Below the pieces are notes generated by a model. It did not search any database and was not told where the DNA came from. It worked only from the letters and a program-made list of their open reading frames with translations. The translations under genes were made by a program, and so were the position numbers. Positions 17,035 through 25,540 of a DNA stretch of 64,000 nt are shown in pieces. Positions within the stretch are counted from its first letter, which is position 1; each line of letters starts with the position of its first letter. The DNA is from Porphyrobacter sp. AAP60 (GTDB taxonomy: Bacteria; Pseudomonadota; Alphaproteobacteria; Sphingomonadales; Sphingomonadaceae), in assembly GCF_001296025.1 (NCBI RefSeq), contig NZ_LJHV01000008.1, positions 558,001-622,000 of the forward strand, read 5' to 3'.

Positions 17035-18753
17035 ATGCGTATTTCCTATGCTCTGGTCGCCCCCTTCGCGCTCGTTCTTGCAGCCTGCGCCGATAATCCT
17101 GCCCCGCTGATTGCCGCACCGGGCGCCGATATCGCCGCCGGCGCGGTCAGCACCGCCGATCCGCGCGCGACCGGGGCGGGCGAGGCGATCCTGGCGCAGG
17201 GCGGTTCCGCCAGCGATGCGGCAATAGCGGTGATGCTGGCGCTGACCGTGGTCGAACCGCAAAGTTCCGGCATCGGCGGCGGCGGGTTTCTGGTGCGGGC
17301 TGATGGCACAACCGGCGCGCTGACCACCATCGACGGGCGCGAGACCGCTCCTGCCGCTGCCACGGGAACACGGTTCCTTAGCGATGACGGCAAGGTTCTG
17401 GGGCGCGAGGCACGGGTGTTTTCCGGTCTCAGCGTCGGGGTGCCGGGCAATGTCGCGCTCGCCGCAAAGGTGCATGCCGAACACGGCAAGCTACCATGGG
17501 CGAAGCTGTTCGAACCAGCCATCACGCTCGCCGAAGAAGGCTTCGTGGTGAACCGCCGCCTGCACGAATCGCTCAAGGGCAACAAGGGCAGGGCGGACAA
17601 GACCCCGGCGGCCAAGGCGGTGTTCTTCGGCGCCGATGGAGAGCCGCTGCCGGTTGGCGCAACCATTCGCGTGCCGCAGCTGGCCGCCACCTTCCGCGCG
17701 CTCGCCGCGCAAGGGCCGCAGGCGATGTATGGCAGCGCCGCCGCCGCAGACCTTGCTGCCTATGTCGCTGGCGAGACCCCGCAGGATGGGCGCATGGCTG
17801 CCGCCGACATCACAGCCTACCAGCCGAAGGAACGCGCGCCGGTGTGTGCCCGTTACCGCGTATACAAGGTGTGCGGCATGGGGCCGCCGTCTTCGGGCGG
17901 GATTGCGGTGGCGCAGATGCTCGGCCAGCTTGAACGCTTCGACATTGCCGCGCTGGGCCCGGACAGCCCGACCTTCTGGCACATCTTCATCGAAAGCCAG
18001 CGCCTCGCCTATGCCGACCGCGAGCTATATGCGGGCGATGCCGATTTCGTGGAAGTGCCGACCGGCGGCTTGGTCGATGCGGGCTACATCGCCAGCCGTT
18101 CGGCGTTGATTTCACCTGAAACAAGGATTGCCAAGCCGGAAGCCGGTGTGCCGCCGGGCGCGCCGCTGGCCCGCGGGGACGGGCCGGAGGAGCCGGAAAG
18201 CGGCACCACCCACTTTGCCGTGGTGGACGCAGGCGGCAACGCCGTCAGCTACACCTCGACCATCGAAGGCGCGTTCGGATCGGGGCTGCACTGGCGCGGG
18301 TTTTACCTCAACAACGAACTCACCGATTTCACGCTCACGCCCGACGCTGATGGCAAGCCGGTCGCCAACCGGGTGGAGGGCGGCAAGCGCCCGCGTTCGT
18401 CAATGGCGCCGACCATCGTGTTCGACGCATCGGGCAAGCCGGTGCTGGTGATCGGTGCGGCGGGCGGGCCGACCATCCCGGTGACCGTTGCCCGCGCAAT
18501 CATCGGCGTGATCGACTTCAAACTCGGCGCGCAGGAGGCGCTGGCCTTGCCCTTTGCCATGTCGTTCGGCGACACGCTGCTGATCGAGGAAGGCAGTGCG
18601 CTGGCTACGATGCAGGAGCAGCTGAAAGCGCTGGGCCACACATCCATCCGCATCGCGCCCGCTCCAATCAAGGCCAATGCGCTGGGGCGGCGGCCCGACG
18701 GCACGTGGGAAGTGGCGACCGAGCCGCGCCTTGTCAGCGCCGTCACGCCCTGA
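17035..18753 (+). CDS. ggt: Gamma-glutamyltransferase (Ntn-hydrolase), lipoprotein
   Basis: This enzyme cleaves glutathione and other gamma-glutamyl compounds in the periplasm. The 572-residue precursor has a lipoprotein signal ending in LVLAAC (Cys20). It autoprocesses before the catalytic threonine in SGTTHFAVVD (Thr391), giving large and small subunits. NAVSYTSTIEGAFGSG, KRPRSSMAPTI and GAAGGPTIPVTV are typical small-subunit motifs. The length is normal. It follows pyrD closely and is likely read from the same transcript. Confidence 0.94.
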   Translation: MRISYALVAPFALVLAACADNPAPLIAAPGADIAAGAVSTADPRATGAGEAILAQGGSASDAAIAVMLALTVVEPQSSGIGGGGFLVRADGTTGALTTIDGRETAPAAATGTRFLSDDGKVLGREARVFSGLSVGVPGNVALAAKVHAEHGKLPWAKLFEPAITLAEEGFVVNRRLHESLKGNKGRADKTPAAKAVFFGADGEPLPVGATIRVPQLAATFRALAAQGPQAMYGSAAAADLAAYVAGETPQDGRMAAADITAYQPKERAPVCARYRVYKVCGMGPPSSGGIAVAQMLGQLERFDIAALGPDSPTFWHIFIESQRLAYADRELYAGDADFVEVPTGGLVDAGYIASRSALISPETRIAKPEAGVPPGAPLARGDGPEEPESGTTHFAVVDAGGNAVSYTSTIEGAFGSGLHWRGFYLNNELTDFTLTPDADGKPVANRVEGGKRPRSSMAPTIVFDASGKPVLVIGAAGGPTIPVTVARAIIGVIDFKLGAQEALALPFAMSFGDTLLIEEGSALATMQEQLKALGHTSIRIAPAPIKANALGRRPDGTWEVATEPRLVSAVTP

Positions 18754-18882
18754 CCGGCGGTGCCTGACGCGCTGCGCATCCGGATGCTTGCCGCTACGGA
18801 TTTGAACCTCTAATCTGTCCTCGCACGCGGGTCGCACCTTGCCTCGCGAACGATAACCCGAAGGGATCAGGAGCCTTTGCCA

Positions 18883-20766
18883 GTGCATGCCCCCACCTTG
18901 TCTCACGCTGCCCGCGCGGTTGCCAACCCGGCGGATCACCAGTTGTTGCAGGACATTGATAACGCGCAGAACCTCGTCGCGCTGTTCCTCAAGCGTGCGG
19001 ATCAAAAGGGCGATGCGCCGTTCCTCGGTCACAAGACTGGCGGGCAATGGGTGACGCAAAGCTGGCGTTCGGCGGCAGAGCATGTCTGCCTGCTGGCCGA
19101 AGCCTTGCGTGCCATGGGCCTTGAAGATGGTGACCGGGTGGCGCTGATTTCCGAAAACCGTCCCGAATGGTGTCTTGCCGATCTGGCGATCATGGCCGCC
19201 GGGTGCATTACTGTACCGACCTACACCACCAACACCCGCCGCGATCATGCCCATATCCTCGACAATTCGGGTGCGCGGGCGGTGTTCGTTTCGAACGAGA
19301 AACTGCTCGCCCCGGTGGTCGGCGCGATCGGAGAGACGGGCCTGGTCGAACATCTGATCGGCATAGAGAACCTGAAGCGCCGGCAATCGGGCAGCTTCGA
19401 ATATCACGCCTGGGACGCGCTAGTGACCGGCGATGCCGCTGCCGCGCGGGCCGCGGTGGACAAGCGGATTGCCGGGATCGCCCGCGAAGACACGGCCTGC
19501 CTGATCTATACCAGCGGCACGGGCGGCGCCCCGCGCGGGGTGATGCAGCACCACGGCATGATCCTGTGCAATGCGGCCGGCGCTGCCGAGGTGCTGATCA
19601 ACGATTTCGGGCTCGACGACGAACGCTTCCTGTCGTTCCTGCCGCTGTCCCACGCTTACGAGCACACCGGCGGGCAATATCTGCCGATCGGGGTGGGCGC
19701 GGAAATCTTCTATTCCGAAGGGCTGGAAAAGCTCGCCAGCAATATCGAGGAAACCCGGCCATCCTTCATGGTGGTCGTCCCGCGTCTGTTCGAAGTGCTG
19801 CGCACGCGCATCATGAAGCAGGTCGAAAAGCAGGGCAAAGTCGCCAATTTTATGATGGATAGCGCGCTCAGGATCACCGAGAAATCGCGCGGCGGCAAAA
19901 AGCGGCTGCGCGACCGGCCGCTCGATTTCCTCGTTGAAAAGACCCTGCGGCCCAAGATCCGCACCAAGTTCGGCGGACGGATCAAGGCGATGGTTTCGGG
20001 CGGCGCGCCTTTGAACCCCGAAGTCGGCAATTTCTTCGACGCGATGGGGCTGACGATGCTGCAAGGCTATGGCCAGACCGAAGCGGGACCGGTGATCAGC
20101 TGCAACAGGCCTGCGGTGGGGCTCAAAATGGACACGGTTGGCCCGCCGCTGCGGGGCGTCGAGGTGCGGATCGCCGAGGATGGCGAGATTCTGGTGCGCG
20201 GCGAACTGGTGATGCACGGTTACTGGCGCAACGATGCGGAAACGGCGCGCACACTGCAGCCCGATCCGGAGGATCAAAACGGGGGGCCCTGGCTCCATAC
20301 CGGCGATATCGGACATATCGACAGCAAGGGCCGGATCGTCATCACCGATCGCAAGAAAGACATGATCGTCAACGACAAGGGCGATAACATCGCGCCCCAG
20401 AAGGTCGAAGGGATGCTGACGCTCCAGCCCGAAATCGCGCAGGCGATGGTAACCGGCGACAAGCGGCCTTACATTGTCGGCCTGATCGTTCCCGATGCCG
20501 AATGGGCGCTGGAATGGGCGCGGGAAAATGGCGAGAAGTTCGACCTGAAAGCGCTGCAGGAACTCCCCGCCTTCAAGAACGCGGTGCGCGCGGCGGTGGA
20601 CCGCACCAACGCCGATCTGTCGGTCATCGAAAAAGTGCGCCAGTTCGCCTTTGCGGATGAGGCCTTCACGATCGAGAACGAGGAAATGACGCCGTCAATG
20701 AAGATCCGCCGCCACAAGATCCGCGAGCGGTATCAGGAGCGGGTGGACGGGTTGTATCGGGGTTAG
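18883..20766 (+). CDS. Long-chain fatty acid-CoA ligase (AMP-binding)
   Basis: This AMP-forming ligase activates fatty acids to acyl-CoA. The roughly 627-residue protein has the P-loop motif YTSGTGGAPRGVMQHHG, the A5 motif GYGQTEAGPV, the hinge region LHTGDIGHIDSKGRIVITDR and a C-terminal lysine in MTPSMKIRRHKIRE. The sequence type matches the long (FAA1-like) acyl-CoA synthetases rather than short acyl-CoA ligases. The start is ambiguous: GTG 18883 has AGGAG at 9 bases, while TTG 18877 would have only 3. The preceding 120 bases hold no gene. Confidence 0.92.
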   Translation: MHAPTLSHAARAVANPADHQLLQDIDNAQNLVALFLKRADQKGDAPFLGHKTGGQWVTQSWRSAAEHVCLLAEALRAMGLEDGDRVALISENRPEWCLADLAIMAAGCITVPTYTTNTRRDHAHILDNSGARAVFVSNEKLLAPVVGAIGETGLVEHLIGIENLKRRQSGSFEYHAWDALVTGDAAAARAAVDKRIAGIAREDTACLIYTSGTGGAPRGVMQHHGMILCNAAGAAEVLINDFGLDDERFLSFLPLSHAYEHTGGQYLPIGVGAEIFYSEGLEKLASNIEETRPSFMVVVPRLFEVLRTRIMKQVEKQGKVANFMMDSALRITEKSRGGKKRLRDRPLDFLVEKTLRPKIRTKFGGRIKAMVSGGAPLNPEVGNFFDAMGLTMLQGYGQTEAGPVISCNRPAVGLKMDTVGPPLRGVEVRIAEDGEILVRGELVMHGYWRNDAETARTLQPDPEDQNGGPWLHTGDIGHIDSKGRIVITDRKKDMIVNDKGDNIAPQKVEGMLTLQPEIAQAMVTGDKRPYIVGLIVPDAEWALEWARENGEKFDLKALQELPAFKNAVRAAVDRTNADLSVIEKVRQFAFADEAFTIENEEMTPSMKIRRHKIRERYQERVDGLYRG

Positions 20767-21260
20767 GGCTTGCGCAATTGGGCAATGACTTTCTTGTCAT
20801 TGAGCAGATTCTGTACTTGATCGTGTATCGAGCGACCATCGTTGGATGCTATCCGAAGCACCTCGAGGCTTTCCTCGGCTGACCAAATCCGGTCGGGCGT
20901 CACGTCATCTTCGTCCCTTGGCAAGTGACGTGTAACGATAACAGCATTGCGGTTCTCGTCGAAAAGCACCCGAACCGTTGCGTGGGCAAGGACGTGACGG
21001 ACAGGTCGCAGCGACTGCCACCGCTCGATCCGTTTTTCGAGATTTTTGCACCGGCGATCTTCCGCTTTGCTTAGGCGATTACGAAGTTCGTTGACGCTCC
21101 CCAGTGGACCGTTTTTGATTGGAAGGCTTACGCCGATACAAAGGCGTCCGATCGCCTGTTCGGCCTTTGCGAAATTTGTTAGGACTTGAGCGAGCCATTG
21201 ATGTGCGACCGCTAGGTCGTCGTGGGCGCTGGCTTGGTGGATCGGCAGACTCTCGCTCAT
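20763..21260 (-). CDS. Small HEPN-like protein
   Basis: The 165-residue cytoplasmic protein is all-helical by appearance and less GC-rich than its neighbours. Its central VRHVLAHATVRV carries RX4H, the signature of HEPN-fold RNases and their relatives (compare RNxLAH). The N-terminal half is helical (HQWLAQVLTNFAKAEQAIG). No nucleotidyltransferase or other toxin partner is visible next to it. The stop overlaps the end of the acyl-CoA ligase gene by 4 bases. ATG 21260 is preferred over TTG 21281. The function is unknown; it may be horizontally acquired. Confidence 0.6.
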   Translation of the reverse strand: MSESLPIHQASAHDDLAVAHQWLAQVLTNFAKAEQAIGRLCIGVSLPIKNGPLGSVNELRNRLSKAEDRRCKNLEKRIERWQSLRPVRHVLAHATVRVLFDENRNAVIVTRHLPRDEDDVTPDRIWSAEESLEVLRIASNDGRSIHDQVQNLLNDKKVIAQLRKP

Positions 21261-21316
21261 GATCTTTGGCTTACACACCAATCCCTTAAACCTTCGTCAC
21301 CGCTAGTCCGCACCCC

Positions 21317-21907
21317 TCAATAAGGCACCGTCCCCTTCGCCCGCTGCGCCTTCGCCGCCGCCGTCCACCACGCCAGATCATCCGCAAACCGCGGGAACTG
21401 CTTCTCCAGCGCTTTGCCGCCGTCACCCACCGGCTCTCCGTCCTCGTCCAGCGTATCCTTCATCGGACCCACCGCGATGGTGCTTGACACCACCACCATC
21501 CCCATCTCGCCGAGGATATCGCGCCATGCCAGCGCTGCCCGCACCCCGCCGAAACGTCCGGCGGAATAGGAAGCAATCGCGGCGGGGCGCCAGAACCATT
21601 CTTCCAGAAAGTGGTCGGTGAGGTTCTTCAGCCCCGGCTGCACGCTCCAGTTATATTCGCCCGTCACGAACACAAAGGCATCGGCGTTGCGGATCTTGCC
21701 CGCCAGCGTCTCCAGCGCCTCCGGTGCCTCGCCTTCCGGGTATTCCTTGTACATCCGGTCGAGCATCGGCAGATCGAGCGCCTTGGCGTCGATCAACTCC
21801 ACATCGGCCCCGCGCGATTCAAGCTGGCGCACGCAGTAGTCCGCGAGGCGGATGCCCTGCCGGTCGCGGCGGTACGAGCCATAGAATACGAGAATGCGGT
21901 CAGCCAT
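21317..21907 (-). CDS. NADPH-dependent FMN reductase (flavodoxin-like)
   Basis: The 196-residue soluble flavoprotein belongs to the NADPH-dependent FMN reductase family. The phosphate loop is RILVFYGSYRRDRQGIRLA. The FMN-binding segment is FVFVTGEYNWSVQPGLKNLT, followed by PAAIASYSAGRFGGVRAAL. Such enzymes reduce FMN, quinones or azo compounds. The start ATG at 21907 follows GGAGTGTTTCC. No operon partner is evident. Confidence 0.9.
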   Translation of the reverse strand: MADRILVFYGSYRRDRQGIRLADYCVRQLESRGADVELIDAKALDLPMLDRMYKEYPEGEAPEALETLAGKIRNADAFVFVTGEYNWSVQPGLKNLTDHFLEEWFWRPAAIASYSAGRFGGVRAALAWRDILGEMGMVVVSSTIAVGPMKDTLDEDGEPVGDGGKALEKQFPRFADDLAWWTAAAKAQRAKGTVPY

Positions 21908-22041
21908 GGAAACACTCCTTTGTGCCGGAGGCTAGCGCAAGGGGATGACAATGGCTTGTCGAATTCAGCCGCGCCGTGCCGCTTTTGCGATACGAAAAAT
22001 TCGGGGTGGCCCGGCAGGACAGCGCATCCTAGACTCCGGGG

Positions 22042-22788
22042 ATGATCACTGGCCTCGACGCTTTGACTGCAAAGGAAAAGGACGCGCTGCGCCTTCTTTT
22101 GCGCGGACATGATGCCAAATCCTCGGCACGCGAACTCGGTCTTTCGGTGCACACGGTGAACGAACGGCTGCGCGATGCCCGGCGCAAGCTTGGCGTCACG
22201 AGCAGCCGCGAGGCAGCGCGGCGGTTGTTGGCGGCGGAAGGCGAGACCCCCGAAACGCTGGGGGACAGGGCTTTGGGGGATGCGCTTGCGGGCACTGTCA
22301 ATGCACCAGTGACGGCATCCGCTACCCGGCGGTGGGCGGGGTCTGGCCTTGCTCTTTTAGCCATTGGAGTGCTTGCTATGTCGTTATTTCTCTACGCTCT
22401 TCTCGCTGTTTGGAGCCCGCCGACCAGCGAAGCTGGCAAAGACCTTCCCCCCGCCTCGGTCAATCTTGACAAGGTTCAGATTGCCGCACGAGAGTGGCTT
22501 GCGCTGATCGACCGGGGCGAATGGCAAGCCAGCCATACAGCCAGTGGCTCTGCATTTCGCAGCGCTATCTCCGCCTCGGCATGGGGACAGGCGGCGGCCC
22601 AGGCGCGGCAACCGCTTGGCCGGGTGGTGAAGCGCGAACTGCTTGAATACGGATCGCAATCTGCACCGCGTGAGACGCGGATCGTGTTGTTCCGGACTGA
22701 CTTCGCCAATCAGGCGGGCGCGACCGAAACCGTGACGCTGGAACGTGAGGGCGATCGCTATCGCGTGGTTGGCTACTGGATCAAGTGA
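22042..22788 (+). CDS. LuxR-type HTH, transmembrane, DUF4019 protein
   Basis: The 248-residue protein has three parts. A LuxR/GerE-like helix-turn-helix at about residues 7-60 (LTAKEKDALRLLLRGHDAKS, LGLSVHTVNERLRDARRKLG) is followed by a transmembrane helix at about residues 100-122 (GLALLAIGVLAMSLFLYALL). A C-terminal periplasmic DUF4019 domain follows (AAREWLALIDRGEWQASHTA, YRVVGYWIK). The layout suggests a membrane-bound one-component regulator that senses something outside the cytoplasm, but no ligand is known. ATG 22042 is the first codon of the HTH segment. Confidence 0.85.
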   Translation: MITGLDALTAKEKDALRLLLRGHDAKSSARELGLSVHTVNERLRDARRKLGVTSSREAARRLLAAEGETPETLGDRALGDALAGTVNAPVTASATRRWAGSGLALLAIGVLAMSLFLYALLAVWSPPTSEAGKDLPPASVNLDKVQIAAREWLALIDRGEWQASHTASGSAFRSAISASAWGQAAAQARQPLGRVVKRELLEYGSQSAPRETRIVLFRTDFANQAGATETVTLEREGDRYRVVGYWIK

Positions 22789-22903
22789 TTATGCCGAACG
22801 GTAAGCTACTCCGGCGCACCTAACAACCATTGTAACGAGTATTGTCGCGCGGCTGTGGTAATCCTGCGCCCGCGACCCGAGGGGCATTTGTCCCTGACTT
22901 CAG

Positions 22904-22932
22904 GCCCCCGCCTCCTTGGCGGGGGCTTTTTT
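22904..22932 (+). terminator. Intrinsic terminator, plus strand
   Basis: GCCCCCGCC at 22904-22912 and GGCGGGGGC at 22918-22926 form a 9-bp stem with loop TCCTT, followed by six T. It sits in the convergent gap between the DUF4019 gene and phaB, 115 bases after the DUF4019 stop. The opposite strand has no T-run. Confidence 0.9.
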
Positions 22933-22966
22933 GCACCTTCACAAGGCAGAGCTGACCTTGGCCGCC

Positions 22967-23689
22967 TCAATACATGTGCTGGCCGCCATTGATGCTCATC
23001 GTCGAGCCCGTTGTAAAGCCGCCGTTTTCGCTCGTCAGAAAGGCAACTCCGCGGGCGATTTCCTCAGCCATGCCGAGCCTGCCGACGGGGATCTTGGCGA
23101 CGATTTTCTCCAGCACCGCGGGCGGTACGGCGGCGACCATGTCGGTGTCGATATAGCCCGGCGCGATCGCGTTTACCGTCACCCCGAACTTCGCGCCTTC
23201 CTGCGCCAAGGCCTTGGTAAAGCCGTGAATTCCGCTTTTCGCAGCGGCATAATTCACTTGCCCGTATTGCCCCGCCTGCCCGTTGATCGAGCCGATGTTG
23301 ACGATCCGGCCCCAGCCTCTTTCGCGCATTCCGGGGAAGGTGGCCTTGGCCATGTTGAAGCACCCGCCAAGGTTGATGCGCATGACATCGTTCCAGTCGT
23401 CGAAGCTCATCTTGTGCAGGGTGCCATCGCGGGTGATCCCAGCGTTGTTCACCACGATATCGACCGGGCCGTGATCTGCCGCCACCTGGGCGCAGCCCGC
23501 CATCGTCGCTTCGTGATCGCCGACGTCCCACCTGTAGGCAGGGATGCCCGTTTCTGCCGTGAAGGCCCGGGCCTTTTCCTCATTTCCGGCGTAATTGGCG
23601 ATGACCGTGTGGCCTTGCCGCTGGAGCCTTTTGCAGATCGCAGCGCCGATTCCGCGCGTTCCTCCGGTGACGATGGCAACCCGGCCCAT
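22967..23689 (-). CDS. phaB: Acetoacetyl-CoA reductase
   Basis: This short-chain dehydrogenase reduces acetoacetyl-CoA to (R)-3-hydroxybutyryl-CoA for PHB synthesis. The 240-residue product has the NADPH motif VAIVTGGTRGIGAAICKRL and the catalytic Ser134, Tyr147 and Lys151 within NIGSINGQAGQYG and VNYAAAKSG. It ends with MSINGGQHMY, the typical PhaB C terminus. PHB synthase and thiolase of the classical cluster are not adjacent; phaZ lies about 14 kb away. The upstream gap holds the GGGTC-repeat stretch. Confidence 0.93.
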   Translation of the reverse strand: MGRVAIVTGGTRGIGAAICKRLQRQGHTVIANYAGNEEKARAFTAETGIPAYRWDVGDHEATMAGCAQVAADHGPVDIVVNNAGITRDGTLHKMSFDDWNDVMRINLGGCFNMAKATFPGMRERGWGRIVNIGSINGQAGQYGQVNYAAAKSGIHGFTKALAQEGAKFGVTVNAIAPGYIDTDMVAAVPPAVLEKIVAKIPVGRLGMAEEIARGVAFLTSENGGFTTGSTMSINGGQHMY

Positions 23690-23793
23690 GGTATTCTCTC
23701 CCTTGATGCAGCACGACTTTTCGCAGCCAGACTAGCGGGGTGCTTACCTAAGGGAAAGCGGGGAATAGCTATGCGCCGATTCGCGACAGAATC

Positions 23794-23915
23794 GGGGGTC
23801 TGGAGGGGGTCTAACCGGGGTCAAGCCGCAGCAAGGCAGGGTCAAGACGGCATCAAGGACGGGCAAGCGGGGGTCTGGACGCGGCTAGACGGGGTCTGGA
23901 GTTCCAACCGGACGC
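23794..23915 (+). repeat. Cluster of degenerate GGGTC repeats
   Basis: Six G-tracts followed by TC (starts near 23794, 23805, 23817, 23839, 23869 and 23891) lie in the gap between phaB and the outer-membrane protein gene, mostly as GGGGTCTGG or GGGGTCAAG. Spacing is irregular. Both neighbours are on the minus strand, so this region is upstream of phaB. Function is unknown; several tracts could support a G-quadruplex. Confidence 0.6.
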
Positions 23916-23927
23916 AGCCGACCGAAA

Positions 23928-24707
23928 TCAGAACTTGATCTGGGTGCCCACGTAAACGGCCTGGCTGTCCTTCACCGAATTGGTCAGCGGATCGAGCCGT
24001 TCGCGTTCCTGCGAATAGCGCACGCCTGCCGTCACGTTGAGGTTGGGCGAAAGCGAGTAGCTGCCGCCCAGACCGACCGTCTGCTGACCGATCGCATCAA
24101 GCGTGTTGGGCGAGCGTCCGGCGATTTCGCGGTCTTCCAGCTCGATCCGCGGCTGCAGGCGGCTGGGCTTGTCTTCGGCGCGGGGGCGCGAAGGTTCGAA
24201 CTGCGCCAGATCGGGCAGGCTCATGGTGTTGACGTTGGCGCTGAGATCGATGGTGCGGGCAAAGGTCTTGTAACCGCGTGCCGCACCCAGCTGGAAGCGG
24301 TTGCCCTCCATCCCGACCAGACCAAGCCCGCGGCCCGGCGCGGCTTCGATGCTCTTGCGCACCGAAATGGCGCGGGCGGTTTCATCATCCACCCGCACAG
24401 CCACCGTCACCGTGCGCTCTCCCGAAACGGGGGCGGCGCGAACGGGGGTAAAGCGGATGCCGCGAGCGCGGGCCTTTTCGGCCACGCGGGCGGCAAGCGC
24501 CGGATCGACCGAGGCCGGAGTGAACATGTCCATGCCCATCGCAGCGAATGATGCGGAACGCTGCTCGATGGGGCTGCCCACCAACGCAAATCCGGCCGAC
24601 GGCAGGCCCAATGCCAGCACGCCGCACAGCGCCAGAAGCGGCAGCGAATGCTGCGCCTTGGCTGATCTGTTCGGCTTTGCGGCCATGGTGCTACCCGTTT
24701 CCTTCAT
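23928..24707 (-). CDS. Outer-membrane beta-barrel-like exported protein
   Basis: The 259-residue protein has a long N-terminal signal (LPLLALCGVLALGLPSAGFA) and alternating strands towards the C terminus, ending in VYVGTQIKF with a terminal Phe, typical of barrel insertion. The segments NLNVTAGVRYSQERERLDP and GLGGSYSLSPN resemble outer-membrane strands. The first 150 residues form an uncharacterised domain (AARVAEKARARGIRFTP). The start ATG at 24707 follows AGGG. I do not recognise a named family. A 312-bp gap with no gene follows upstream. Confidence 0.65.
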   Translation of the reverse strand: MKETGSTMAAKPNRSAKAQHSLPLLALCGVLALGLPSAGFALVGSPIEQRSASFAAMGMDMFTPASVDPALAARVAEKARARGIRFTPVRAAPVSGERTVTVAVRVDDETARAISVRKSIEAAPGRGLGLVGMEGNRFQLGAARGYKTFARTIDLSANVNTMSLPDLAQFEPSRPRAEDKPSRLQPRIELEDREIAGRSPNTLDAIGQQTVGLGGSYSLSPNLNVTAGVRYSQERERLDPLTNSVKDSQAVYVGTQIKF

Positions 24708-24956
24708 TATGCCCTGATCGGGCCTTTTCCGAAGCCATACGCAACCTTAACCAAGGGTGAGTCGCATTGGGAACGTTCTTATCTGATAGGCTTGCGCCCG
24801 GTGCTTGCAACGATCTTGCTGCCACCCTTGCGGATTCAGCGCCGACCTGTGGCGCGATGCACACAGACTCGGCCACCCTATCCGGATCGCGGGCAGTTCA
24901 GGAAGCGTAAAGCGGCCAAGGTGCTGTTGTGTTCCATCCCGGAGGAAGGATGATGC

Positions 24957-24984
24957 TTGCCGCGCCGGGTGTGGGGGTTATAGA
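24957..24984 (+). promoter_or_regulatory. Candidate sigma70 promoter for the leuS operon
   Basis: TTGCCG at 24957-24962 and TATAGA at 24979-24984 are separated by 16 bases, close to -35/-10 consensus. They lie 36 bases before the GTG of the DUF3576 gene. The rest of the 24708-25019 gap shows no gene, terminator or repeat. Confidence 0.5.
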
Positions 24985-25019
24985 GCGTCACCAAGACAGA
25001 TGATGAGGATAATCCGGCA

Positions 25020-25499
25020 GTGACACGCGCCCATACCGCCCTTTTCCGCCCGGCTTTTGCCCGCACCTTGCGTTCTGCAACGCGTTTTGCAGTTTTGGGC
25101 GGGGCGGCTGTCGCACTGGCCGCGTGCGGTGGCGGCGGGCGTCCGCGCACCGAATTGCAGGCTGCCCAGCTCAACACCATCGGGGTCAACGCCTATCTGT
25201 GGCGCGCGGCGCTCGACACGGTCAGCTTTGCGCCGCTGCTTCAGGCAGACAGTGCGGGCGGCGTGATCGTGACCGATTGGTACGCCAACCCCACTAACCC
25301 GAACGAGCGAGTGAAGGTCACCGTGACGATCCTTGATCAGGATCTGCGCGCCGATGCGCTGCGGGTGGCCGCCAGCCGTCAGGTCAGCGAAGGCGGCAAC
25401 TGGGTCGAAGCCCCGGTGCAGGCTGCCACGGTGCAGAAGCTGGAAGACATCATCCTGACCAAGGCCCGCGATCTGCGTCGCCAGGCGATTTCTTCCTGA
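25020..25499 (+). CDS. DUF3576 lipoprotein
   Basis: The 159-residue product has a signal ending in ALAAC with a Gly-rich stretch after the lipidated Cys. The mature domain is typical of DUF3576: TIGVNAYLWRAALDTVSFAP, then IVTDWYANPTNPNERVKVTV. Its function is unknown; in alphaproteobacteria it is commonly found upstream of leuS, as here. It starts at GTG 25020. The gene is followed by leuS after 41 bases and probably shares the promoter at 24957. Confidence 0.85.
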   Translation: MTRAHTALFRPAFARTLRSATRFAVLGGAAVALAACGGGGRPRTELQAAQLNTIGVNAYLWRAALDTVSFAPLLQADSAGGVIVTDWYANPTNPNERVKVTVTILDQDLRADALRVAASRQVSEGGNWVEAPVQAATVQKLEDIILTKARDLRRQAISS

Positions 25500-25540
25500 G
25501 TTCACGCCGCCGAGTTTCGGCCCTCCACGGATAGGCTTAC

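Noticed and set aside
23794..23915. CRISPR-like array at the GGGTC cluster
   Set aside because: Repeats are only 5-10 bases, spacing is irregular and there are no cas genes.
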